Shown: positions 16,258 through 25,371 of the stretch, piece by piece
How positions within the stretch are numbered: position 1 is the stretch's first letter
Layout of the letters: each line of letters begins with the position of its first letter
Assembly (NCBI GenBank): GCA_934463175.1
Contig: CAKSIW010000034.1
Location: 1 to 26,849 of the forward strand
DNA: 26,849 nt
Direction of reading: 5' to 3'
From: an uncultured Clostridia bacterium
Lineage (GTDB): Bacteria > Bacillota > Clostridia > Monoglobales > Monoglobaceae
Position numbers and translations under genes: made by a program
Notes under the pieces: model-generated
Database searches by the model: none
The model's input: only the letters and a program-made list of their open reading frames with translations
Told to the model about the DNA's origin: nothing

Positions 16258-18822
16258 ATGAAAAAACTAAAAGACGCTGTGCTTTTTGCCGCAGTGGTGA
16301 CGGCTTTGACGGTGAGCGCGTCGGCGGCGGATTATGATTTGAAGCACATGAGCTTTGAGAACGGAACTGACGGCTTGGGTATCGTATGCAGCAGCAATGA
16401 TATGCGAATGCCTGCATTATACAGCTCGGACGATGTGGCTGCGGACGGAGAAAAATCCGCGGAGCTGGTTGTGGGAAGCACGGCGGCAGGCGATGAGTAT
16501 CAGGGCGTTGTGCTTGGAAGAAAGCACAGGTCTGAAAAAAATGCTCTCTATATTACGAAAGCAAAGCTTTATACCGATGAATCCGGAGTTAAGGCGCGTG
16601 TTTTATTAATGAACGGTTCAAAGGTTATAAGAAAATCAGACGAATATGCGTTGGATAGCGGAAGCTGGAGCTATATCTGCGACACATGGCTGTGTGACAG
16701 GGAGTGCAGTAATCTGTCTGTCAGAATCGCTTTTTACAACGTCTCCAAAAATGCAAGCGTATATCTTGACGATGTCAGCTGCTATACAGACATGCTGCTC
16801 TCAAACGGCCTTGAAAGCAGTCATGAGGAATGGCAGAAAACGGAGGGCTTGACAACGGAGATTTCAGCCGACAGGTGTGTCAAGGGGGCGAAGTCTCTGA
16901 AAATCACCGTGCAGCCGGAAATATTATCCGAAGGTGCGGCAATATGGCAAAACGTATCAAAATCAAAGACAGACAGTGAAAAGAATGTTGTTTCGGCGTA
17001 TGTATACAGCGAAGCCGATGAAGTGTATGCACAGCTGTATATTGAAAACGCACCTCAGTTTTCTCAGAGCACGGCACTGAAAAGGGGCTGGAACTATATT
17101 CAGACAATATTTGACACGGCGGATATTTCGGCACAGGAATTAACCGTAAAGCTCAGGCTTCAGGGTGAAGCTGACGGCGCGGCTGATTTTTATATTGACG
17201 AATTCAGAATAAGAGATGAAAAGTCGATTGTATACGCGGAAAAATCGTCCGATGAGGAAAGCCTCATCATATCGGGCGCATTGCGCAGCGGCAGTGAAGG
17301 CGGCAGCGTGACGGTGAGCGTTATTGACGCCGAAACGGGGACAGCCGTTCTTTCGGGCAGTGCAGAGGTTATGTCAGACGGCACATACACAAAAGCTTTT
17401 TCCCTTGAAGGAATAAGCGAAGCCAGAATGTCAATGCTCATAAAAATTGACGGTGCGGCATTCTATGAGGAGTATGACAATGAAATCATAGGAAGCTATG
17501 AGTATGTGAACAGCGGAATGATTGACGGCTATCTTTCACAGATTGACCGCGCACCGAGTGCGGAAGCCGTAAAAGCACTCATGACCTCTCCGGCAGTGAT
17601 CAATGCACTCAATCTGAATGCGATAGACGTTTACAGAAATAATCCGAATCCCGACGTTGTATATAAAATCGTATATGAAGCGTCCATAGGCTCAATCGAA
17701 GATTTGGAGGCTGCGGTCAGGGTTGGTTCGGCTCTTGACACAATCAACGGAGCAAGAGGAAGATTCATTGAAATGCTGGATACGTTTAAGTCTGAGCTTA
17801 AACTCAGTGAGGCGGCTGCATATGAAAGACTGTACAGCACAGTTGACAAAGCCGCACTCACATCAAGCTTCTATGAAAAAACCGAAAAGATTGACAGCCT
17901 TGCAAAGTTTAAGACTCGAATCAACGAAGCTGTGATTAAGACTGTTATAAGAACACACACTCTCTATTCGCAGACAATGGAAACGCTCAGGGAATATGAC
18001 GGGGAAATTGGCTTGGATTTCACTGCATATGATAACCTCACAGACGAGAACAAGAAATATTCCGTTGCAGTGGATTTTGCAAAATATGCAGTGGAATGCA
18101 AGGATTTAGCACTGCTTCAGGCAAAGCTCAATGAACTTCTCAATCCCTCCAACCCCGGCGGCGGAGGAAACGGCGGCGGCTCAGGTTCAGGCTCCGGCTC
18201 CGGCGGAGGCGGATTTTCCGTCGGACTTCCTGCTTCAAATTCAAATTCAAATAATACAAGCACCGCAGACGATGAGCTGTTCAATGACCTCAGCGGCTTT
18301 GAATGGGCTGAGGTGAGCATAAACCTTCTTGCGGAGCGCGGCATAATCAGCAAGGCGGAGGATAAAAAATACAGACCCGATGACAGCATAAAACGAGAAG
18401 AATTTTCAAAACTGATTGCAGAGGCTTTTGAATTTGAAAAAGGCAGCGGCTCTGTGTTTTCGGACGTTGACGGTGATATGTGGTATGCAGGGTATATCGG
18501 CGGTCTTGCGGAATCGGGCATATTAACGGGTCATGATGACGGAAGCTTCGGTGTTGGTGAGGAAATCACAAGGCAAGATGTTTGCGTCATACTCCGCAGA
18601 GCGGCAGATAAAAAGTCATTCGGCTTTGAAAGCAAATATCCCGGCAAGCAGTTCAGTGACGGCGGTCTGATTGATGAATATGCAAAAGAGGCGGTCATAA
18701 CAATGACACAGGCAGGATTTGTAAATGGCTATGAGGACGGAAGTTTCAGACCGAACGCGCATATCACAAGAGCGGAGGCGGCAGTGCTGCTCGCAAGGAT
18801 AATTGCGGCATTTGAGGGGTAA
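16258..18822 (+). CDS. Cell-surface SLH protein with two CBM-like modules, no catalytic domain
   Basis: This 854-residue protein has a signal peptide (cleavage probably after SASA, about residue 23). Two jelly-roll modules of the CBM4/9/22 kind follow (about 25-180 and 182-322; each ends in a strand of the YLDDVS or YIDEFRI type). Next come an Ig-like segment (about 330-415), a mainly helical region of about 200 residues, a Gly/Ser linker (633-655), a short (SN)3 stretch, and three SLH repeats (about 673-720, 730-780, 797-850). The SLH repeats should bind secondary cell-wall polymer; the TRAE-type motif is intact only in the third and reads KREE and TRQD in the others. No glycosidase motif is visible. 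Likely role: display a carbohydrate-binding head on the wall beside the GH10 enzyme (inference). GGGGGAGGG precedes the ATG. Confidence 0.85.
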   Translation: MKKLKDAVLFAAVVTALTVSASAADYDLKHMSFENGTDGLGIVCSSNDMRMPALYSSDDVAADGEKSAELVVGSTAAGDEYQGVVLGRKHRSEKNALYITKAKLYTDESGVKARVLLMNGSKVIRKSDEYALDSGSWSYICDTWLCDRECSNLSVRIAFYNVSKNASVYLDDVSCYTDMLLSNGLESSHEEWQKTEGLTTEISADRCVKGAKSLKITVQPEILSEGAAIWQNVSKSKTDSEKNVVSAYVYSEADEVYAQLYIENAPQFSQSTALKRGWNYIQTIFDTADISAQELTVKLRLQGEADGAADFYIDEFRIRDEKSIVYAEKSSDEESLIISGALRSGSEGGSVTVSVIDAETGTAVLSGSAEVMSDGTYTKAFSLEGISEARMSMLIKIDGAAFYEEYDNEIIGSYEYVNSGMIDGYLSQIDRAPSAEAVKALMTSPAVINALNLNAIDVYRNNPNPDVVYKIVYEASIGSIEDLEAAVRVGSALDTINGARGRFIEMLDTFKSELKLSEAAAYERLYSTVDKAALTSSFYEKTEKIDSLAKFKTRINEAVIKTVIRTHTLYSQTMETLREYDGEIGLDFTAYDNLTDENKKYSVAVDFAKYAVECKDLALLQAKLNELLNPSNPGGGGNGGGSGSGSGSGGGGFSVGLPASNSNSNNTSTADDELFNDLSGFEWAEVSINLLAERGIISKAEDKKYRPDDSIKREEFSKLIAEAFEFEKGSGSVFSDVDGDMWYAGYIGGLAESGILTGHDDGSFGVGEEITRQDVCVILRRAADKKSFGFESKYPGKQFSDGGLIDEYAKEAVITMTQAGFVNGYEDGSFRPNAHITRAEAAVLLARIIAAFEG
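18154..18222 (+). repeat. Gly/Ser-rich linker coding repeat
   Basis: GGC, GGA, TCA and TCC codons repeat to encode a Gly/Ser linker between the helical region and the SLH repeats of the surface protein. It is imperfect and protein-level in origin. Confidence 0.8.
18235..18252 (+). repeat. Tandem hexamer TCAAAT x3
   Basis: Three exact copies of TCAAAT encode Ser-Asn three times in the linker just before the SLH repeats. Slippage would change linker length in frame. Confidence 0.85.
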
Positions 18823-18840
18823 ATCGTTGGAGTATACGAA

Positions 18841-18847
18841 AGGAGAG
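18841..18847 (+). promoter_or_regulatory. Ribosome binding site that decides the second SLH protein start
   Basis: AGGAGAG lies 8 nt before the ATG at 18856. The upstream in-frame GTG at 18847 overlaps this site and is rejected as a start. Confidence 0.75.
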
Positions 18848-18855
18848 TGTTTAAT

Positions 18856-21483
18856 ATGAACAACAAGCCAAGACTTGTTATGAGCCTTTTTCTGACACTT
18901 GCGGTTTTGATTTCTCCGATATATGCGGCAGAAACGCAGGAGCAGACAGACATCAGCGCATATACCGAAAGGATTGAAAGACTCTGCGGCTTGGGAATTG
19001 CGAACATTGACACGGAAAGCTTTGAACCGGACAAGACGCTGACAAGAGCCGAGTTTGCGCGTATGGCAGGCGGATTTTTCGACACCGAAAGTGTCATATA
19101 CGGCGGCACGGTCTTTTCAGATGTGTCTGATGATGAAAAGGGCATTCTGACTCTTGCGTCGCTTGGAATTATCAGCGGTTACGGAGACGGCAGCTTTGGT
19201 TCTGATGATGAGCTTTCTGTCGAAAATGCATTGAAAATTGCAATGTCAATGCTTGGCTATGATGAGTATGTGAAGGTTCTTGGCGGCGGAAGCACCGAAT
19301 ATCTGTTTCAGGCAAAGCGCATCGGGCTGACGTCGGGTATGGGCGGCTTGAATATATACAGTTCGATGACATGGGGCGACGCTGTGATACTTCTGGACAA
19401 TATTATTGATACAGATGTTCTTGAGGCAAAGGTTTTCAGCAGCAAGCTCAATTATACGGCAGTGAAGGGAGAGACTCTTCTCGCAATATACAGGGATATT
19501 TATTCTGCACGGGGGATAATGTGTGCGAATGAATTTACGTCTCTGAACAGTGAAAACGGAACAGGCGAGGGCTGGGTTAAAATCGGCAGCTCCGTATACA
19601 GCACGGAAAGCTCCGTTGACGGTTTTCTCGGCTATGAACTGGACGCGTGGTATCGGGAAACTGACGGAATTAAGACGCTTGTTTTCGCTCAGCCGACATC
19701 AAGGAATAAGACCCTGACCGTTAAAGCGAAGGATATTACGGATTTCAGCAGAGGAACTCTGACCTATTTTGACAAGGAACAGCGTTCGGAGCAAAGACTC
19801 AGCTTTGAGGGCAACGTAATTGTCAACGGCGTATATCAGAGCAGCTATGCGGACAGTGATTTCAGACCCGAAAAAGGAAGCGTATCGTTTATTGACACAA
19901 ATTCCGACGGCGAATATGAAACAATCATAATAACCAGAATTACAACGGCGGTTGCAGGCAGCATAGCAGCCAAGGACGAGATTATATATGATAAGTATTC
20001 AAAGGCAAAGGTTTATGAATCGGACGACAAAGACAGAAGGACTGTCCGTGACAATTACGGCACGAAAAAGGAGTTTGCTGACATTAAAGAAGGCGATGTG
20101 CTTGAATTTATCATATCCCGCAAGACCGACAAGAGACGTGTGGAAATAACAATATGCACGGATATTGTCACATCTGCCGTCACGTCACTGAACAAGAGCG
20201 GCAGCGATGCGAGTGCTGTGCTCGGGACAGATGAATATGCATTGTCGGAATATATGAAAAACTGCATTAAGAACAACTATTTTGCAGAACCGTCACCGGG
20301 AGACACATATGCTTTTCATTTCAGCTCCGACGGTGAAATTGTATATTTCGCAGCCGACAAAAACACGGAGCTGCGGTATGCATATATAATGGAGATTGGT
20401 GCTGAAAAGGACAGCTTCAATCAGGAACCGGTCATTCTGCTGCTCGACCAGGGCGGAGAACAGCTCACGCTGTCAGTGGCGGATTCATTCAGACTGGATA
20501 GTGTCAGCATGAAAAAACAGAAGGCTGTTTTAAGTGATATGCGTGACGCAATGCTGGGTGAGGTTGTAAAATACAAAATGAATATCCGCGGCGAAATCAC
20601 GCTTATTGACACGAAAAACGGCGACCCTGCCGTGGAAGCAGCCGACAGCATTAAAAGGCTGAACAGCGTTGAGGGAACATTCCGCAAGCTGAAAACAGGC
20701 AGCACCATAAACGGCAAGCTTATGATTGCAAACAACCCGATTGTTTTCGCAATTCCTTCAAGCAGAAGCCGTGCATACGGAATCAGGGAATATTACCGTG
20801 TGGTCAGCATAAGTAATGCGGTTTCCAGCCACCCGTACAATGTCACCGGATATAACGGCACAGGCTCTGAAATGTTTGCAGATGTGATTCTGGTGAAAAA
20901 TGACGATCAGAATATTGCGGCAAAGGACTTTGACAATCACCCGATGTATGTGAATGCAGTTTCCTCAACAAGGGACAGCGAAGGAAACACCTGTCTTGAA
21001 ATTGAAGGGTTTCTGAAGGGGGCAAAGCAGACAATAGTCGGCTATGATTATTATGACGGCACAAGAACAATCAATCCGGGCGACATTCTGGACGTCAGAG
21101 CGTCGGTCAACGGAAAATATGAGTTCGGCGGTCCGGGAATTTCAAAGTTTTATATTGATTATGAGAATGGCAGAACTCCCGAGTTCCTTTATACGGGCAT
21201 AGGCGGATATACACAGTCATATCTGTTCAGATGGATGGCGGTGAACAAAAACGAGGACGGTTATTTGAGGCTTTCCGCACTTGACGCGGTTGATGACAGC
21301 GCAACATTTGAATATTTTGACACGGCAGACGCGGCAATTTACATTTATGACAGCAAAAATGAAAAATTCAGCGAGGGCAGCGTCGGCGATATAGTTTCAT
21401 ATGAGACAAATCCGTCGGAATATTCAAGAGCATTTGTTGCCGCAACAAGCGGTCAGGCGTATATAGCGGTTTACACATATTAA
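18856..21483 (+). CDS. Cell-surface SLH protein with large uncharacterised C-terminal region
   Basis: This 875-residue protein has a signal peptide (about 1-24, cut near IYA-A). The N-terminal part carries SLH-like repeats: one with intact TRAE (about 35-78), a second (88-135, SVEN at the motif position) and a degenerate third (140-190, TWGD). About 680 residues follow with no family I can name. They are mostly predicted beta strands with repeated short phrases such as GEVVKYKMN, GEITLIDT and GSVSFIDT, plus a possible Ca-binding loop DTNSDGEYE from Asp347. No catalytic motif is visible. Similar SLH-plus-beta proteins are common in gut Clostridia, where they have no known function. It probably coats or spans the wall as part of the xylan-binding surface (inference). 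The gene sits between the CBM-SLH gene and GH10. Confidence 0.8.
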   Translation: MNNKPRLVMSLFLTLAVLISPIYAAETQEQTDISAYTERIERLCGLGIANIDTESFEPDKTLTRAEFARMAGGFFDTESVIYGGTVFSDVSDDEKGILTLASLGIISGYGDGSFGSDDELSVENALKIAMSMLGYDEYVKVLGGGSTEYLFQAKRIGLTSGMGGLNIYSSMTWGDAVILLDNIIDTDVLEAKVFSSKLNYTAVKGETLLAIYRDIYSARGIMCANEFTSLNSENGTGEGWVKIGSSVYSTESSVDGFLGYELDAWYRETDGIKTLVFAQPTSRNKTLTVKAKDITDFSRGTLTYFDKEQRSEQRLSFEGNVIVNGVYQSSYADSDFRPEKGSVSFIDTNSDGEYETIIITRITTAVAGSIAAKDEIIYDKYSKAKVYESDDKDRRTVRDNYGTKKEFADIKEGDVLEFIISRKTDKRRVEITICTDIVTSAVTSLNKSGSDASAVLGTDEYALSEYMKNCIKNNYFAEPSPGDTYAFHFSSDGEIVYFAADKNTELRYAYIMEIGAEKDSFNQEPVILLLDQGGEQLTLSVADSFRLDSVSMKKQKAVLSDMRDAMLGEVVKYKMNIRGEITLIDTKNGDPAVEAADSIKRLNSVEGTFRKLKTGSTINGKLMIANNPIVFAIPSSRSRAYGIREYYRVVSISNAVSSHPYNVTGYNGTGSEMFADVILVKNDDQNIAAKDFDNHPMYVNAVSSTRDSEGNTCLEIEGFLKGAKQTIVGYDYYDGTRTINPGDILDVRASVNGKYEFGGPGISKFYIDYENGRTPEFLYTGIGGYTQSYLFRWMAVNKNEDGYLRLSALDAVDDSATFEYFDTADAAIYIYDSKNEKFSEGSVGDIVSYETNPSEYSRAFVAATSGQAYIAVYTY

Positions 21484-21499
21484 ACGGGAGGGTGATTAA

Positions 21500-24058
21500 A
21501 TGAAAACAAAACAGATATTTTCCCTCATTTTTGCTGCGGTGATGATTTTCTCGGAGATACAGCCGATGGCAAAGGACGCGCCTGATTATGAGATTGCCGA
21601 ATCCTTTGAAGCAATTGACGCGGCAGGTCTTGCGGAGGGCTGCACTGCGTCGGCTGCCGACACTGCAAAGGACGGCAAAGCGGCGGTTATGATTACGGAC
21701 AGAGAAAGCTTTGAAAGCGGTTTTGTATATGAGCTTAAAAATGTTCCGCCAAATTCACGGAATGAAGTCGGCGTGTGGGTTAAGCTTTCGGCAGGAAGGG
21801 AAAAATTCCGTCTCATTGCGGAGTTTGAATCGGGCGGCAGCACGGTTCGGGGTTCAATCGGAGAAAAAGATGTCATGGCAGGCAGCTGGGTTTATGTTTC
21901 GGGAAAGCTTTCAACGCTTTTCAAAAAGGTTAACGGAAACATAAAGCTTAAGATAGAAACCGCTCCGCTGAACGGTCAGACAGAACCGTCGGACTATGCG
22001 GTTGACGCACTGAGCCTTGTGTCTGACAAAGCGTCCGAGGCGGATATGGTTGATGATGTTCCGTCAATTAAGCATGACGGCAACTATACCGTGAGAGTTG
22101 CATTTGATAATATGTCGGACGGCGGATTCATTGCACAGGGACAGCCTACACTGGCGGTTACAGATGAGGTGCTTCCGCACACGGGCAAGTATTGCTTTAA
22201 GGTCAGCGGCAGAGCGGCAAGCTGGCATACGACCTTAATTAACATTGATGACATTCCCGAAAATGCGGCGGCAACGGTTTCGGTTTGGGTGAGAACACCT
22301 GCCGGTGCAGGCATAAAAAATTTCGGTGTTCAGATTATGGGACTGACGAGCAGTGCAAAAACAATTGCTTCAGCCTCTGTTAATGAAGATACATGGACGA
22401 AGCTGACAGGCGGATTTTCGCTCAGGGGCATAACAAAGGCGGGCGAGCTGAAGCTTCAGATTATAACGGGTGAGTCAAGCACAGCAACGTCATTCACGGA
22501 TTTCTATATTGACGATTTTCTTTTGACCACAGATGTTCCGGGTGTTATGAAGGACGATATGCTCCTTTCGGCGGACGATGAGGTCAGAGATGAAAATGTT
22601 TCGGACACACCCTACAGGGAATCCATCACACCTGTTGATATTGAGCAGGATATAGTTTCGCTGAAGTACGCAATGGAGCCGTATTTCAAGGTGGGTGCTT
22701 CCTTCACAAACGACAGAATCAAAAATGAAAACCATAACAAGCTTTTCTTAAAGCATTTTGACGTGGCAACTCCTGAAGGACCGTTTCATATGTCGGCTGT
22801 CAGAAACACGGACGGTACATATGATTTCACCGAAGCGGACAAATTCATGGACTATTGCATGAAAAACGGCATAGAGGTCATCGGTCACTGTCTCGTCTGG
22901 GATCATGCGGCACAGAAGAAATATCTTTTAAACCCTGACGGTTCATATATCAGCCGCGAAGAGGCAATTGCACTCATTGAGGATCACATCAAAACCATGG
23001 CGGAGCATTTTAACGATCCCTCAAAGGGGTGGAAAATCCGCGGCTGGGACGTTGTCAACGAAGCGGTGCTTGACACGCGCGTTGATGAGCTGAAGGATTA
23101 TGCAGGCTATTCAACCATTCTCGGTGAGGATTATATATACTATGCATTCAAGTTTGCCGAAAAGTATATGCCGGGACAGGAGCTATACTACAATGACTAC
23201 GGACTGTTAAATGACGTGAAGCGCGAGAGCGTGTATAACCTCATAAAAAGAATGAAGGAACGCGGCTGCCGTATTGACGCAATCGGAATGCAGTCGCACT
23301 ACAGTCTGGATTTTGACCCGTATAAGGTTCGTCATTCCATAGAAAAATTCAAGTCTCTCGGCGTGAGACTTGAAATAACGGAGCTTGACATAAGCGTATA
23401 TACAACGGCTCAGATGAAAGCCAAAAAACCTCTTTACGACAAGGGAATCTTAAAGACGGTGGAGGATTTGCAGACATGGGAATATTACGAAATGTTTGAA
23501 ATCTATCGCGAATACAGCGATATAATCAACAGAGTCACGCTTTGGGGCGTATATGACGGGCGTTCCTTCAGAAACAGCAAGGAGTTTAACAAGGTTGACT
23601 ATCCGCTGTTGTTTGACAGGGAATATAAGGCAAAGGACAGCTTTTGGGCAATTGTAAATCCCGAGGAATATGAAAAGGCAACGGGTCTTGACGAAGAGTA
23701 TAAGAAACCAAAAATGTATCTTGCGGATAAGAAGCTTGACATCGGCGAGGAGGATTTTCAGGTTATTGACGGTGTTTTATATGCGCCGATACGCAAGGCT
23801 TTTGACCAGATGGGCATTCGGCTTGCATACAGCGACGCCGCAAAGGAGGTCACAGTCATCAAGAACGGAAAAATGCTCACTCTTGCTGAGAAAAGCCGCA
23901 GCGGTGCGCTTGATTTTGAGCCTGTTGAAATTGAAGGGGCACTCAAATACAATGAAAACGGTGAAATTATTGTACCGATTGACAGCGTTCTGAAGCTTCT
24001 CGGCTACACAACAAGGTGGAACGCAAAGAGAAACACTCTGTTTGTTTATAACATTTAA
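21500..24058 (+). CDS. Secreted modular GH10 xylanase-like enzyme (CBM22-like modules, GH10, copper amine oxidase N-like)
   Basis: This 852-residue secreted protein has a signal peptide (about 1-24) and two CBM22-like modules (about 30-185 and 200-345; the second has the GKYCFKVSGRAASW pattern). The GH10 barrel spans about 378-725. The acid/base is Glu521 in WDVVNEA and the nucleophile is Glu628 in EITELD, 107 residues apart as expected for the family. A C-terminal segment (about 735-852) resembles the copper amine oxidase N-terminal-like domain found on wall proteins. By family, it cleaves beta-1,4-xylan. Oddities: the usual xylanase ENxMK block near the -2 subsite reads EGPFHM (426-431), and the canonical WH of the HTLVWH motif reads Trp467-Asp468. 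Substrate preference may therefore differ. GGGAGGGTG precedes the ATG. Confidence 0.9.
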   Translation: MKTKQIFSLIFAAVMIFSEIQPMAKDAPDYEIAESFEAIDAAGLAEGCTASAADTAKDGKAAVMITDRESFESGFVYELKNVPPNSRNEVGVWVKLSAGREKFRLIAEFESGGSTVRGSIGEKDVMAGSWVYVSGKLSTLFKKVNGNIKLKIETAPLNGQTEPSDYAVDALSLVSDKASEADMVDDVPSIKHDGNYTVRVAFDNMSDGGFIAQGQPTLAVTDEVLPHTGKYCFKVSGRAASWHTTLINIDDIPENAAATVSVWVRTPAGAGIKNFGVQIMGLTSSAKTIASASVNEDTWTKLTGGFSLRGITKAGELKLQIITGESSTATSFTDFYIDDFLLTTDVPGVMKDDMLLSADDEVRDENVSDTPYRESITPVDIEQDIVSLKYAMEPYFKVGASFTNDRIKNENHNKLFLKHFDVATPEGPFHMSAVRNTDGTYDFTEADKFMDYCMKNGIEVIGHCLVWDHAAQKKYLLNPDGSYISREEAIALIEDHIKTMAEHFNDPSKGWKIRGWDVVNEAVLDTRVDELKDYAGYSTILGEDYIYYAFKFAEKYMPGQELYYNDYGLLNDVKRESVYNLIKRMKERGCRIDAIGMQSHYSLDFDPYKVRHSIEKFKSLGVRLEITELDISVYTTAQMKAKKPLYDKGILKTVEDLQTWEYYEMFEIYREYSDIINRVTLWGVYDGRSFRNSKEFNKVDYPLLFDREYKAKDSFWAIVNPEEYEKATGLDEEYKKPKMYLADKKLDIGEEDFQVIDGVLYAPIRKAFDQMGIRLAYSDAAKEVTVIKNGKMLTLAEKSRSGALDFEPVEIEGALKYNENGEIIVPIDSVLKLLGYTTRWNAKRNTLFVYNI

Positions 24059-24078
24059 GAAAGGAGGTGCGCTGAATA

Positions 24079-25359
24079 ATGAAAATGATGAAAAAAGTTT
24101 TAACCTCAATGCTGTGTGCGGCTTTGACGGTCAGCTCCGCGGCATTTGCGGCAGGTGAATTTCTGATAGACAGTTTTAATATGGAAAAGGGGCTTAAAAA
24201 CTGTCCGTATCATTTCACAAACGGAGAGGGGCTTTCAGACTGGACAAAATTTGGCGGCAGCGGTTCGATTGACAGCGGAAATGTGGGCGCATTGAAGGTT
24301 AATTACGAAAGCAACGGGTCAACAAAATGGACATGTATATACACTCAGCTCAGTGACGGAAATTTCACTGCCGATGATATGGGCACATACAAAATAACAT
24401 ACAAGATTAAAACAGAAACCGATAAATACAGCGGTGCGTCACTCAGCCCGAACCAATGGTCAAGAAAGGTATACGCAACAATGCCGAAGCTGGATAATCC
24501 CGACGCGGACGGCTGGACGACAATTGAGCAGGAGCTGACCATTGATAATTCAAATAAGAGCGCGTTCAGCGGCAAGCCTGTCATTCTGATGCTGGTTGTT
24601 GCCGAAAGCTCAAACACACAAAACGATGTTCTCGATGCTTTCGTGTTTGAAATGGACGATATTGTTGTGACAAAAGAGGACACAAGCGGCACAATTTCGG
24701 GAAAATATATTGTCACTCCGAAGCTTTTGCCGAAAACGGTTATGAGCGAAGGAACATTCGGAGTGAGCGCAGATATATATGCCGACGGAAGCACATTTGT
24801 CACAGAAAGCCTTCTTGACAGCTTCGGCTATAACATCGTTCCGCAGTTTTCGGTGAATCTGGGCGAGAGCGTGTTCGACGCGGAACTCTACATCACCGAG
24901 GATTCCGAGGAGGCATCGGACAAGGTCAAGCTGAAAAGATTTTTCAGGAACGGTCAGAATCTCATTTCAGACAGCGGTTTTGAAAGTTCTGACAGCCTTT
25001 GGACGGGCGGCAGCGTGACGTCCGCACAGGCAAGAACGGGGAGCAAAGCTCTTGAGACTGCTGCAAACGGCTCAATATGCTATGATGATTCAACTGAGCT
25101 GTTAAAGGCATTCGGACAGGGGGAATATCTCCTTGAAGCATGGGTATACAGCAGTGAGCCTTGCACGGTTTCGGCAGAAAATCTTTCTGAAGGTGAGTCT
25201 TGGGAGGTGCAGAGCGGTGAATGGACATATGTTTCGTTTCAGCTCTCATCGTCAGAAATATCATCGGACGGAAAAAGCTTTTCGGTGAAGCTTAACACCG
25301 AATCGACAGCTGCGGTATATTTCGACAATATAACATTGAAAAAGATACTCGACTATTAG
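24079..25359 (+). CDS. Secreted non-catalytic protein with two CBM-like modules
   Basis: This 426-residue protein has a signal peptide (cleavage near AAFA-A, about residue 25). The first beta-sandwich module (about 28-205) ends in a VFEMDDIVVT-type strand, a middle region follows (about 210-290), and a second CBM4/9-like module (about 295-425) opens with NLISDSGFES and closes with VYFDNITL. No hydrolase motif, SLH repeat, sortase signal or lipobox is visible. Likely role: soluble or loosely wall-held polysaccharide binding next to GH10 (inference). The ATG at 24079 has AAGGAGG 11 nt upstream; ATG codons 3 and 4 are alternatives. It is 20 bp after GH10 and 12 bp before the next gene. Confidence 0.78.
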   Translation: MKMMKKVLTSMLCAALTVSSAAFAAGEFLIDSFNMEKGLKNCPYHFTNGEGLSDWTKFGGSGSIDSGNVGALKVNYESNGSTKWTCIYTQLSDGNFTADDMGTYKITYKIKTETDKYSGASLSPNQWSRKVYATMPKLDNPDADGWTTIEQELTIDNSNKSAFSGKPVILMLVVAESSNTQNDVLDAFVFEMDDIVVTKEDTSGTISGKYIVTPKLLPKTVMSEGTFGVSADIYADGSTFVTESLLDSFGYNIVPQFSVNLGESVFDAELYITEDSEEASDKVKLKRFFRNGQNLISDSGFESSDSLWTGGSVTSAQARTGSKALETAANGSICYDDSTELLKAFGQGEYLLEAWVYSSEPCTVSAENLSEGESWEVQSGEWTYVSFQLSSSEISSDGKSFSVKLNTESTAAVYFDNITLKKILDY

Positions 25360-25371
25360 GAGGGAAAATTT

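Noticed and set aside
17631..18521. Minus-strand frames inside the first SLH gene, including a Pro/Glu-rich one
   Set aside because: The Pro-rich reading is just the antisense of the Gly/Ser linker codons.
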